A stretch of DNA of 64,000 bases from the NCBI GenBank assembly GCA_016218415.1, contig JACRED010000024.1, positions 62,001 through 126,000 on the forward strand. The letters are read 5' to 3'. This document shows positions 52,554-60,760 of the stretch, piece by piece; the first letter of the stretch is position 1, and each line of letters begins with the position of its first letter. The stretch is from Nitrosomonadales bacterium. Lineage in GTDB: Bacteria > Pseudomonadota > Gammaproteobacteria > Burkholderiales > Gallionellaceae. The notes beneath the pieces are model-generated. The model ran no database searches, was not told the DNA's origin, and was given only the letters and a program-made list of their open reading frames with translations. Made by a program: the position numbers and the translations under genes.

Positions 52554-54386
52554 CTATTCGATGGAGCACATCAACACGGGCGCTGCATGCTTAGGCCTGA
52601 CATGGAACATGCGGAACGCGCCGAAATCCTTCGCGCTCGGTATCGTGCCCGCGTAATCGAACCCCGCCCATCCCTCGCCTTCAAGCTCGAGCATCGCAAC
52701 GAAAGGCTCGGTCCCGAATATCTCGCCTGGCGGCGTCACCGGCTCTATCCGCGCGGTCTTGTTCACGTCGTTGCTGGCATAGGTGTGGCTCTGCATCAGG
52801 TGGTCGTAGACCTTGTACACCGGACCGAAATGCAGGCCTATCCGCATCAGCAGCGGCGCATCGATATCCAGTCCGGACTGGTCGATCGCGGCGATCGCGT
52901 TGTTCAGCTCCAGCGCGATCCTGGCCGCAGTGGAGGCCTTTTCCATCACCAGAAAGATCGCGTCGCCCCAGGTATCGAGATGCTGAATTTCGGCCCGGAA
53001 CTTTCCGATGACCTTTGCCAGCTCCGGTTGCAGCACATTGAAATACCAGAGGATGTCGCGGTCGCATAACTTGCTGAAGCCGCGCACGTCGGCAAACAGG
53101 ATCGCATGCGGCTCGCGACGGTATTCCGGATGTTCCCCGTGATATTTACGGGGAGTCTGTTCGGGCAACCTGGCCGGTGCCGGAATGACTTCCGTGTGAT
53201 GCCCCAGCTCCTTCCACTTGGCAATATTGGTATAGGTTCCAGAACGCTGGCTTGTCGCGATCTGGTCCCACACAGCCAGTTGCATGACCTTCGCATAAAG
53301 CGAGCCGGCCCGCATGATCGCCATGCCCATGGCCACGTCGGCACAAAAGTTGAACAGGGAGCTTTCACCCAGATAGTCCGATTCCGTCGCGCAGGAAACG
53401 GTGTGCGCTTTCCCGATGCAATCGTGGAAACGCTGCACCCACCGCTCGCCGTATGGACGCACCAGTTCCTCGCAGAAACTTTCCTTGCCAAAGGGAAGCC
53501 ACACATTCAATTCCCCGCCGCGCTTCAGAATGGCTTCGGCGAACATAATGTCGGCACCCGCTGCAAGCGAGCCGTACGCGATGGCGCAGTGATTTCCAGC
53601 AATCCTGTCTTCGATCTGATTGCTGATGCGGCGTTCGGCTGCTTCGTCCAGCTTCCTGCTCTGGTCGAAAATATGTCCGCAATAATGGATCACGGTTTCG
53701 GGCAACAACGGATCCAGGATCGCGGGGTCGAACTCCAGCCCGGCATCCATTACCATGTATGAGCAGATGAGCATGAGTTGATTGCGTGCCCTTGCACGTG
53801 TAAGCAGGTTAATTTCTTTATGCTTTGCGGCTTCGGCGATAAACTCCGCCGCCACATCCGGCCGACGCAGCAGGATGCAGGCCTCGGCGCGCGAAATCTG
53901 CGGGAAGAATTTCGGCCCCCGGTCCTTGCGTGCCATTTCGATCGCGGCACCGGCCAATTCAACAGCCTGCTCGCGGTCGCCCGAAAACATATACAGGATG
54001 GCTGCATTGACAGCGGCATAATGGGAACCAGACTTGCCGAATTCCTGGTGATAGCTCACCGCCGCTGTGCGAAATTTCTCCCTGTCCATGTTCTGGAAAG
54101 GCTGCTCCTTCTCCAGGCTCTGGAATGCCAGGTCTTTCAGGATACGCGGCTCCAGCGCGCGGACGTATTCGTTGCTGCTCAGTTGCAACCGGTAGGAATA
54201 AAAGCTGTCCAGCGCCCTTTGCTTGGCGTTGCACCGGGACAGCGCCAGCACCGAGCAATGCTGCAAGAATTCATCATGGGGATTGAATTCGAGCGCGGCC
54301 TGCGCCAGGTCGTATTCCCTCAGGTAGTCCCCGGTTTTCTGGGCGCTGATGATCTCTGACTTGATTTCTTCTATGGATCGGGTCAT
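52554..54386 (-). CDS. TPR - SLOG-like - class III nucleotidyl cyclase protein
   Basis: A 610-residue soluble protein. Residues 1-230 are helical TPR-like repeats. Residues about 264-335 (GNHCAIAYGSLAAGADIMFA, ELNVWLPFGKESF) look like a Rossmann, SLOG-type nucleotide-binding domain. Residues 427-580 are a class III cyclase: metal Asp433 (FADVRGF) and Asp475 (WGDAIF), and VNKTAR with Asn542 and Arg546. The lysine that usually selects adenine (K-x-x-G-D) is replaced by Asp471, so the product may not be cAMP. No receptor or membrane part. Alone on its strand, with a perfect palindrome upstream. Confidence 0.8.
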   Translation of the reverse strand: MTRSIEEIKSEIISAQKTGDYLREYDLAQAALEFNPHDEFLQHCSVLALSRCNAKQRALDSFYSYRLQLSSNEYVRALEPRILKDLAFQSLEKEQPFQNMDREKFRTAAVSYHQEFGKSGSHYAAVNAAILYMFSGDREQAVELAGAAIEMARKDRGPKFFPQISRAEACILLRRPDVAAEFIAEAAKHKEINLLTRARARNQLMLICSYMVMDAGLEFDPAILDPLLPETVIHYCGHIFDQSRKLDEAAERRISNQIEDRIAGNHCAIAYGSLAAGADIMFAEAILKRGGELNVWLPFGKESFCEELVRPYGERWVQRFHDCIGKAHTVSCATESDYLGESSLFNFCADVAMGMAIMRAGSLYAKVMQLAVWDQIATSQRSGTYTNIAKWKELGHHTEVIPAPARLPEQTPRKYHGEHPEYRREPHAILFADVRGFSKLCDRDILWYFNVLQPELAKVIGKFRAEIQHLDTWGDAIFLVMEKASTAARIALELNNAIAAIDQSGLDIDAPLLMRIGLHFGPVYKVYDHLMQSHTYASNDVNKTARIEPVTPPGEIFGTEPFVAMLELEGEGWAGFDYAGTIPSAKDFGAFRMFHVRPKHAAPVLMCSIE

Positions 54387-54420
54387 CTCGGCGATGTGGA
54401 TTGAGTGCCTGTAAAAATGT

Positions 54421-54436
54421 AGCCACTTGAGTGGCT
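54421..54436. promoter_or_regulatory. Perfect 16-bp palindrome upstream of the cyclase gene
   Basis: AGCCACTTGAGTGGCT lies 35-50 bases before the cyclase ATG on the minus strand. The position suits a repressor or activator site. No protein can be assigned. Confidence 0.35.
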
Positions 54437-54531
54437 CAGGTTATCACTACGATGGTCAAAACGAAATCCGGTTCCCTTGCAGCGATGAAATCGCCGGGAA
54501 GCAAAAACGGCTAACGGGCGCTTGCAGCCAT

Positions 54532-55437
54532 TTACACACCCCGCAACAGCCACCACCAGCCGGTCAGGGTAAAGAACGATATCAGAATGCCCACCGCGAC
54601 CATCAGGGTGGCCAGCGGCGGATCGAGATCGTGTTCGGTCGCAAGTATCGCGGCGGTGATCATAGGCGGCATGGCCGATTCGAACAGCGCGACCTGTATG
54701 CTGGTGCCGTGCGCGCCGAGCAGTTGCACATATAACAGATAGATCGCCAGAGGTGCGAGCACCAGCTTGAAGGCCAGTCCTATCGCCAGATTGCGCCCAT
54801 TGCCGGCCAGATGACCCAGGCGCAGCTGGAATCCGACCGACACCAGCGCCAGCGGCGCCAGCGTGTCGCCGAGCCGCTTGATCACTTCCGCGAACCATGA
54901 CGGGTAGTCCGCCGGCATCAGGATCAGCGCGGCACACATCGCGATGAAAGGCGGAAAGGTCAGAACTCTTCTGACGATCTCGCCGGCAGTGGGGCGTCCC
55001 GAAGAATAGAGCCCGGCGACGGTCACGCCCAGCACCGACAGTACCAGGAACGATCCGAGTTGATCGACCAATATCGCCGTGGGGATGCCTTCCTGCCCGT
55101 AATAGGCCTCGACCATGGGCAGGCCGAAGAAGGCAGTGTTGGCCATGCCGCCGGTCAGCATCAGCGCACCCACGGTAGCTCGCGGCAGTTTCATCCAGCG
55201 GCCGACCGACCAGAAAAATCCAGCAGCCAGCGCAAAGTGCAACCAGGCCATCGCCACGACCAGCAACATGCTGCTGTCGAAATCAATCTCGTGCAGATAG
55301 CGCAGGGTAAGCGCGGGAACCGATATGTGCAGAATGAAGGTGTTCAGTACCGCAGGCGTGTTGACCGGCATCCGCTTCGACTTGCGCAGCAGGATACCAA
55401 AGATGAAACAGAGGATGAGCAGGATAAGGTTGGACAT
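54532..55437 (-). CDS. AEC (auxin efflux carrier) family transporter
   Basis: A 301-residue membrane protein with about ten helices in the inverted-repeat layout of the AEC family: LILLILCFIFGILLRKSKRMP at the start, GGMANTAFFGLPMVEAYYGQEG in the middle and FESAMPPMITAAILATEHDLDPPLATLMVAVG near the end. Members export small carboxylates or amino-acid-like solutes. The substrate is unknown. A dRS3-like repeat sits right before its start. Confidence 0.88.
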   Translation of the reverse strand: MSNLILLILCFIFGILLRKSKRMPVNTPAVLNTFILHISVPALTLRYLHEIDFDSSMLLVVAMAWLHFALAAGFFWSVGRWMKLPRATVGALMLTGGMANTAFFGLPMVEAYYGQEGIPTAILVDQLGSFLVLSVLGVTVAGLYSSGRPTAGEIVRRVLTFPPFIAMCAALILMPADYPSWFAEVIKRLGDTLAPLALVSVGFQLRLGHLAGNGRNLAIGLAFKLVLAPLAIYLLYVQLLGAHGTSIQVALFESAMPPMITAAILATEHDLDPPLATLMVAVGILISFFTLTGWWWLLRGV

Positions 55438-55450
55438 ATTTCCCTGTCGT

Positions 55451-55470
55451 ATTCCCGCACAAACGGGAAT
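55451..55470. repeat. dRS3-like repeat ATTCCC-N8-GGGAAT
   Basis: The pattern ATTCCCGCACAAACGGGAAT lies in the 40-base gap between thrC and the AEC transporter. It has the exact arm sequence of the Neisseria dRS3 repeat class. Two more copies occur at 56947-56966 and 57046-57065. Confidence 0.6.
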
Positions 55471-55477
55471 GGACAGC

Positions 55478-56926
55478 TTACTTCGGTACGTTTGCCGAGA
55501 TATAAGCCTTCAGCTTTGTGACATCCGCATCCATCACCTCGCAACGCTGCGGCAGCTTCTCAATGCCTTCCAACGCTTTAGGGCGCTCTGGTTCGCGGCC
55601 CAATGCTTCCCGTATCGTCTCGGCGAACTTGGCGGGCAACGCCGTCTCCAGACAGATCAGCGGCAAGCCGGGGCGACGTTGCTCCAGCCCGACTTTGATG
55701 CCGTCGGCGGTGTGCGTGTCAACCATCACGCCATACTCCTCCCACAGCTCGCGTATGGTTTTGAGCCGGTCCTGATGCGTGCTTTTGCCGGAGGCGAAAT
55801 CGAACTTCGGCAAGGCATGCCAGTAGTCGGTGTCCCGAATACTAAATCCAGCGTTGTCGAACGCCCCGCCCTTGTCCACCTTGCTCCAGAATTCGCGCAC
55901 CTTCGCACCATCCCTTCCAACGAGATCGAACACGAAGCGCTCGAAGTTGCTGGCCTTGGAGATATCCATCGACGGGCTGCTGGTCTCGTAGGTGTGCCCG
56001 GTGTCGCGCGGGCGGTATACGCCGGTGCGAAAGAACTCGTCGAGCACGTCGTTCTCGTTGGTCGCGAGGATCAGTTGGCCGATAGGCAGCCCCATCATGC
56101 GGGCGATGTGACCGGCGCAGATGTTGCCGAAGTTGCCGGACGGCACGGCGAACGCGACCTGCTCGTCGTTGGATTGGGTCGCCGCGAAATAGCCCTTGAA
56201 GTAGTACACCACCTGCGCCGACACGCGCGCCCAGTTGATCGAGTTGACCGTGCCGATCTTGTACTTCGCCTTGAACGCGTGGTCGTTGGATACCGCCTTC
56301 ACCATGTCCTGCGCGTCATCGAACATGCCGGTGATCGCGATGTTGAAGATATTCGGGTCTTGCAGCGAATACATCTGCGCGCGCTGGAAGCTCGACATCT
56401 TGCCATTGGGCGACAGCATGAACACGCGGATGCCGCGCTTGCCGCGCATCGCGTATTCGGCAGCGGAGCCGGTGTCTCCGGAGGTCGCGCCGAGTATATT
56501 CAGTTCGGCGTGCTGTTTTGCCAGCGCATACTCGAACAGGTTGCCGAGCAACTGCATCGCCATGTCCTTGAACGCCAGCGTCGGGCCATTGGAGAGTTCG
56601 AGAATATGCACGCCCGGCTCCAGCGTGCGCAGCGGCGTGATTTGAGACGCATCACTGTCGGCGCGGCCGTTGCTGTATACCTCGGCGGTGTAGGTCTTGG
56701 CGACGATGGCCTTGAGGTCAGCCGCCGGGATATCGGTGGCGAACTTGGACAGCACCGCATACGCAAGATCGGCATAAGACAGCTTGCGCCAGGCATCCAG
56801 CTCGGCGCGCGTCACCTGCGGATACTGCTCCGGCAGATACAGCCCGCCATCCGGCGCGAGGCCGCCCAGCAGGATTTCGGTGAAGGTTTTGGCGGGCGCG
56901 TTGCCACGTGTGGAAATGTATTTCAT
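55478..56926 (-). CDS. thrC: Threonine synthase
   Basis: A 482-residue PLP enzyme: MKYISTRGNAPAKTFTEILLGGLAPDGGLYLPE at the start, GPTLAFKDMAMQLLGNLFEY with the PLP lysine, LGATSGDTGSAAEYAMRGKRGIRVFMLSP, and FAVPSGNFGNICAGHIARMMGLPI. It makes threonine from phosphohomoserine. It follows hom on the minus strand, separated by two palindromic repeat elements, as in many betaproteobacteria (alaA-hom-thrC). Confidence 0.95.
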   Translation of the reverse strand: MKYISTRGNAPAKTFTEILLGGLAPDGGLYLPEQYPQVTRAELDAWRKLSYADLAYAVLSKFATDIPAADLKAIVAKTYTAEVYSNGRADSDASQITPLRTLEPGVHILELSNGPTLAFKDMAMQLLGNLFEYALAKQHAELNILGATSGDTGSAAEYAMRGKRGIRVFMLSPNGKMSSFQRAQMYSLQDPNIFNIAITGMFDDAQDMVKAVSNDHAFKAKYKIGTVNSINWARVSAQVVYYFKGYFAATQSNDEQVAFAVPSGNFGNICAGHIARMMGLPIGQLILATNENDVLDEFFRTGVYRPRDTGHTYETSSPSMDISKASNFERFVFDLVGRDGAKVREFWSKVDKGGAFDNAGFSIRDTDYWHALPKFDFASGKSTHQDRLKTIRELWEEYGVMVDTHTADGIKVGLEQRRPGLPLICLETALPAKFAETIREALGREPERPKALEGIEKLPQRCEVMDADVTKLKAYISANVPK

Positions 56927-56941
56927 TCGTTGCTCTCTTTT

Positions 56942-57070
56942 CTGTCATTCCCGCGAAAGCGGAAATCCAGTCAAAAAAATAGATTCGGCGAAGCCGACAA
57001 ATAATTCAGTTTTTGTCCCGCTACGCGGGCTGTTCAATCGACTGAATTCCCGCTTTCGCGGGAATGACAG
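56942..57070. repeat. 129-bp palindromic element with dRS3-like ends (MITE-like)
   Basis: Left end CTGTCATTCCCGCGAAAGCG and right end CGCTTTCGCGGGAATGACAG are mutual inverses over about 29 bases with few mismatches. Each end carries an ATTCCC-N8-GGGAAT repeat (left copy with one mismatch). Between them lie two small hairpins (TCGGCGAAGCCGA and CCCGCTACGCGGG). No coding capacity. Confidence 0.7.
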
Positions 57071-57074
57071 TATT

Positions 57075-57154
57075 CGTAGGTTGGATTGAGCATTAGCGAT
57101 ACCCAACATCGGAAATCCATGCGATGGGTATCGCGCTGCTCAATCCATCCTACG
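57075..57154. repeat. 80-bp long palindrome
   Basis: Outer arms CGTAGG.TGGATTGAGCA / TGCTCAATCCA.CCTACG and inner arms GCGATACCC / GGGTATCGC fold into one long hairpin. It starts 4 bases after the dRS3-like element and ends 3 bases before the hom stop codon. It would sit in the hom-thrC transcript, where it could act as a processing or attenuation structure. Confidence 0.65.
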
Positions 57155-57157
57155 TGT

Positions 57158-58441
57158 CTATTTGCCCAGCTCTTCCAGCCTTAACTTGGTCACCTTCCCC
57201 GCCACCACGCCCAGTGCCTCGATCTTCTTGATCGCCGCATTGATGCGCTTCTCGCGCGTCAGGTGCGTGAGCATGATCAGGTCGGCCTGGTCTTCGCCTT
57301 CGCCGGGTTCTTTCTGGATCACCGCGTCGATGGATATCTGTTCGTCGGCAAGGATGCGCGTGATGTCGGCCAGCACACCGGGCTTGTCCTGCACGCGCAG
57401 GCGCAGGTAGTAGCTGGTCTGCACCTCGTCCATAGTCAATATCTTCAGGTCGGACATCGCATCCGGCTGGAACGCCAGATGCGGCACGCGATTCTCCGGG
57501 TCGGCGGTGTGCATGCGCGTCACGTCCACCAAGTCCGCGATCACCGCGCTGGCGGTCGGTTCAGCGCCGGCACCCTTGCCGTAATACAGCGTCGCACCGA
57601 CCGCATCGCCCTGCACCAGCACCGCGTTCATCGCGCCCTCGACGTTGGCGATCAAACGCTTGGTCGGGATCAGGGTCGGATGCACGCGCAGCTCGACGCC
57701 TTCCGGCGTGCGCCTGGTGATGCCCAGCAGCTTGATGCGGTAGCCGAGCTGTTCGGCGTACTTGATGTCGATGGCGTCCAGTTTTGAGATACCCTCGATG
57801 TACGCCTTGTCGAACTGCATCGGAATGCCGAACGCCAGCGCGGACAGGATCGTGATCTTGTGCGCCGCATCCACGCCCTCGATGTCGAAGGTCGGGTCGG
57901 CCTCGGCATAGCCCAGGCGCTGCGCCTCTTTCAGCACGGTGTCGAAGCTCAGGCCCTTGTCGCGCATCTCGGACAGGATAAAGTTGGTGGTGCCATTTAT
58001 TATCCCGGCGATCCATTCGATGCGGTTCGCGGTGAGTCCTTCGCGCACCGCCTTGATGATAGGGATGCCGCCCGCAACCGCCGCCTCGAACGCGACCATC
58101 ACGCCCTTGTCCTGCGCGGCCTTGAAGATTTCGTTGCCGTGGGTCGCCAGCAGCGCCTTGTTCGCGGTGACGACATGCTTGCCATTGGCGATCGCCTTGA
58201 GCACCAGTTCCTTCGCGACGCCGTAGCCGCCGATCAGCTCGATGACGATGTCCACTTCCGGATCGCTGACCACCGAGAATGCATCGTCGGTGATGCGACA
58301 CTTGCCGCCGGTGACCTGCTTCGCCAGCTCCAGATTCTTGTCCGCGACGACTGTGATGCGTATCGGGCGACCGGCGCGGCGGGTGATCTCTTCCGCGATG
58401 CGTTGCAGCACGGTGAAGGTGCCGCCGCCTACGGTGCCCAT
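57158..58441 (-). CDS. hom: Homoserine dehydrogenase with an in-frame stop before its usable start
   Basis: A 427-residue frame with GTVGGGTFTVL (end of the NAD-binding glycine loop), ELIGGYGVAKELVLKAI, VTANKALLATHG, GTTNFILSEM, AEADPTFDIEGVDAAHKITILSALAFG and a C-terminal ACT domain. The natural start is ATG 58477, with GGAAGAAG before it: it reads MSIKPI, then TAA (58457-58459), then VGLLGMGTVGGG. So the first beta strand and first glycines lie behind a stop. Translation could restart at ATG 58441, giving a protein without VGLLG. Either a CAA-to-TAA mutation or a sequence error; the rest looks intact. Confidence 0.85.
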   Translation of the reverse strand: MGTVGGGTFTVLQRIAEEITRRAGRPIRITVVADKNLELAKQVTGGKCRITDDAFSVVSDPEVDIVIELIGGYGVAKELVLKAIANGKHVVTANKALLATHGNEIFKAAQDKGVMVAFEAAVAGGIPIIKAVREGLTANRIEWIAGIINGTTNFILSEMRDKGLSFDTVLKEAQRLGYAEADPTFDIEGVDAAHKITILSALAFGIPMQFDKAYIEGISKLDAIDIKYAEQLGYRIKLLGITRRTPEGVELRVHPTLIPTKRLIANVEGAMNAVLVQGDAVGATLYYGKGAGAEPTASAVIADLVDVTRMHTADPENRVPHLAFQPDAMSDLKILTMDEVQTSYYLRLRVQDKPGVLADITRILADEQISIDAVIQKEPGEGEDQADLIMLTHLTREKRINAAIKKIEALGVVAGKVTKLRLEELGK

Positions 58442-58503
58442 GCCTAGTAGTCCTACTTATATTGGTTTTATGCTCATGTCTTCTTCCTGGTATTTGGGCG
58501 GGT

Positions 58504-58531
58504 GTAGGGGCAATTCATGAATTGCCCTTAC
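58504..58531. repeat. Short palindromic intergenic repeat
   Basis: GGGCAATTCATGAATTGCCC (58508-58527) is a perfect 20-base palindrome, framed by GTAG and TTAC. The same TGTAGGGG...ATTCAT design is seen at 11931. It lies between alaA and hom. Confidence 0.65.
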
Positions 58532-58532
58532 G

Positions 58533-59762
58533 TTAATTGGTACCGTGTTTCTTGCGGTAATTCTCCAGGAACCTCGCGATGCGTCCTATCGCCTCGGTCA
58601 GGTCGTCGGTGTTCGGCAGGAACACCACGCGGATGTGGTCGGGGTGGATCCAGTTGAAACCGGTGCCCTGCACCACCAGCACCTTCTCGGTTTCCAGCAG
58701 TTCAAGGATGAATTTTTGGTCGTCCTTGATCGGGTAGACCTTGGGATCGAAGCGCGGGAACAGATACAGTGCGGCCTTGGGCTTGACGCAGGACACGCCG
58801 GGAATCGCAGTCAGCAGCTTGTAGGCGAGGTCGCGCTGCCTACACAGCCGCCCGCCGGGTGCGACCAGATCGTTGATGCTCTGGTAACCGCCCAGCGCGG
58901 TCTGGATCGCAAACTGGCCGGGCACGTTGGAACACAGTCGCATCGAGGCCAGTATCGTCAGGCCGTTGATGTAATCCTGAGCGTGCTTCTTCGGGCCGGA
59001 CACCACCATCCAGCCGGAGCGGTAGCCGCAGGCGCGATAGTTTTTCGACAGCCCGTTCAGCGTCAGGAACAGCACATCGTCTGCCAGCGAGGCGATCGAC
59101 GTGTGCGTCGCGCCGTCGTACAGCATCTTGTCGTAAATCTCGTCGGCGAAGATGATCAGCTCGTGTTCGCGCGCAAGCTGGATGATCTCCTTCAGTATCT
59201 CGTCGGAATACAGCGCGCCGGTCGGATTGTTCGGGTTGATGATGACAATCGCGCGCGTGTTCTTGGTGATCTTGCCGCGCATGTCGGCGAGGTCAGGGTT
59301 CCAGTCGTTGGCCTCGTCGCACACGTAATGGCGCGGCGTGCCGCCCGCCAGCGTCACCGCCGCCGTCCACAGCGGATAGTCGGGCGCGGGCACCAGCACT
59401 TCGTCCCCGGTGTTGAGCAGGCCCTGCATCGCCATCACAATCAGTTCCGACGCGCCGTTGCCGATGTAGATGTCGTCCAGCCCGACGCCCATGATCTTCT
59501 TGGACTGGCAGTAGTGCATGATCGCCTTGCGCGCGGCGAACATGCCCTTGGAATCGGAATAGCCGGAGGAATTCGGCATGTTCAGGATCACGTCCTGCTG
59601 GATCTCTTCCGGCGCCTCGAAGCCGAACGGCGCGAGATTGCCGATGTTCAGCTTGATGATGCGCTGGCCTTCCTCCTCCATCTGCTTGGCGCGCTCCATC
59701 ACCGGGCCGCGAATGTCGTAGCAGACGTTGGAAAGTTTGGTCGATTTTAAAATTGGTTTCAC
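58533..59762 (-). CDS. alaA: Alanine-synthesizing PLP aminotransferase (AlaA-like)
   Basis: A 409-residue class I aminotransferase: IKLNIGNLAPFGFEAPEEI, SSGYSDSKGMFAARKAI, VPAPDYPLWTAAVTLAGG, IINPNNPTGALYS, FADEIYDKMLYDG and LNGLSKNYRACGYRSGWMVVSG with the PLP lysine. The ending IRVVFLPNTDDLTEAIGRI fits AlaA (glutamate-pyruvate). The start is GTG 59762, with GAGAA upstream. It leads the alaA-hom-thrC cluster. Confidence 0.92.
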   Translation of the reverse strand: MKPILKSTKLSNVCYDIRGPVMERAKQMEEEGQRIIKLNIGNLAPFGFEAPEEIQQDVILNMPNSSGYSDSKGMFAARKAIMHYCQSKKIMGVGLDDIYIGNGASELIVMAMQGLLNTGDEVLVPAPDYPLWTAAVTLAGGTPRHYVCDEANDWNPDLADMRGKITKNTRAIVIINPNNPTGALYSDEILKEIIQLAREHELIIFADEIYDKMLYDGATHTSIASLADDVLFLTLNGLSKNYRACGYRSGWMVVSGPKKHAQDYINGLTILASMRLCSNVPGQFAIQTALGGYQSINDLVAPGGRLCRQRDLAYKLLTAIPGVSCVKPKAALYLFPRFDPKVYPIKDDQKFILELLETEKVLVVQGTGFNWIHPDHIRVVFLPNTDDLTEAIGRIARFLENYRKKHGTN

Positions 59763-59924
59763 TATATGTTCTCAGGTTCAAAGGCACTGCAATGTGCCCG
59801 TGGCCGAATGTCCGGGCCGAATGCGAATGATAGAATCCGCCACGATGCCGCAAAGGGCGCGATTTTACCTGCCCCGCCCCGGTACAGCAAATGCCATCGC
59901 GTTGAAAATGACCATCCGCGATAT

Positions 59925-60701
59925 TTAACCGCCTGTAGCCAGCCAGTTGATCTCCTGCGCGGTCTTGCTGCCTATCAGCGCGTCATCCAGACTCGCTGGC
60001 GTAACCGCTTCGGTCTGCGTCAGGGGTGTGCGCCCCGCCATGATCTCGCCATAGCGTTGCGGCAACGTCGGCCAGAGATCAGGTTCGGCGTAACCATCCG
60101 GGAAAAAAGGCTGATTGGTGGCGGGATCGTACTTATCGGTGGCGCCCAGCGTGTGCAGGAATTCGTGCGCGATGACCACGTTGTTTTGCTTCGCCATGTC
60201 GCGCGAGGCAAAGACATTAACCCGCCCGATCAGGCCTTTCTGCAGCCCCGTGGAATGAGCCAGGCGCCTGTTCTGCGCCGGATCGAAGTACAGCAGGAAC
60301 ATCTTGACCTGCGGGCCCGGACCGGTCGTATCGGCGTTGCGGTACGCCCACCAGCGCATTTTCAAACTCCATGCGACCACCTCCAGCGCGCTGCCGTTGT
60401 GCGGCGGTTGCGGCGGCTGCGTATCGATCACTCCGCCCAATCTGATCTCGATCGAGGCATGGCCTGAACGGCCGTAGCGATTCGCCTCATCGCGCATGAA
60501 TGTCTCGACAGGTTTGAAGTCATCGGCGGTCAGGCTACGCAGATAATCCGCCGAAACCGCACTGGTGTCACCGTTGATGAGATAGATATTGACCGGCAGC
60601 GTGTATTTCCATTCCACGGAATGCGTCCTGGCACGCCATGTTGCAAGGGCGACTGAAACAAGGACGAACAACAGTATCGAAACGCGGAGAATTTTAAGCA
60701 T
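59925..60701 (-). CDS. Membrane-anchored protein with HExxH metalloprotease-like motif
   Basis: A 258-residue protein with an N-terminal membrane helix (ILRVSILLFVLVSVALATW) and a periplasmic domain. Residues around 175 read VVIAHEFLHTLGATDKYD, an HExxHxxGxxD site like that of metzincin-type zinc proteases. I do not recognise the family otherwise. ATG 60701 gives a short basic n-region before the helix; the longer frame to 60749 overlaps the promoter zone of the divergent lipoprotein gene. Confidence 0.7.
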   Translation of the reverse strand: MLKILRVSILLFVLVSVALATWRARTHSVEWKYTLPVNIYLINGDTSAVSADYLRSLTADDFKPVETFMRDEANRYGRSGHASIEIRLGGVIDTQPPQPPHNGSALEVVAWSLKMRWWAYRNADTTGPGPQVKMFLLYFDPAQNRRLAHSTGLQKGLIGRVNVFASRDMAKQNNVVIAHEFLHTLGATDKYDPATNQPFFPDGYAEPDLWPTLPQRYGEIMAGRTPLTQTEAVTPASLDDALIGSKTAQEINWLATGG

Positions 60702-60760
60702 TCGGGATATGATGCGGTGTGATTTACATAGCAGATTGTAGCAGGGCATATTTCAAAATC

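Noticed and set aside
56942-57154. Possible CRISPR array because of repeated palindromes
   Set aside because: Only inverted copies, no regular spacers and no cas genes.
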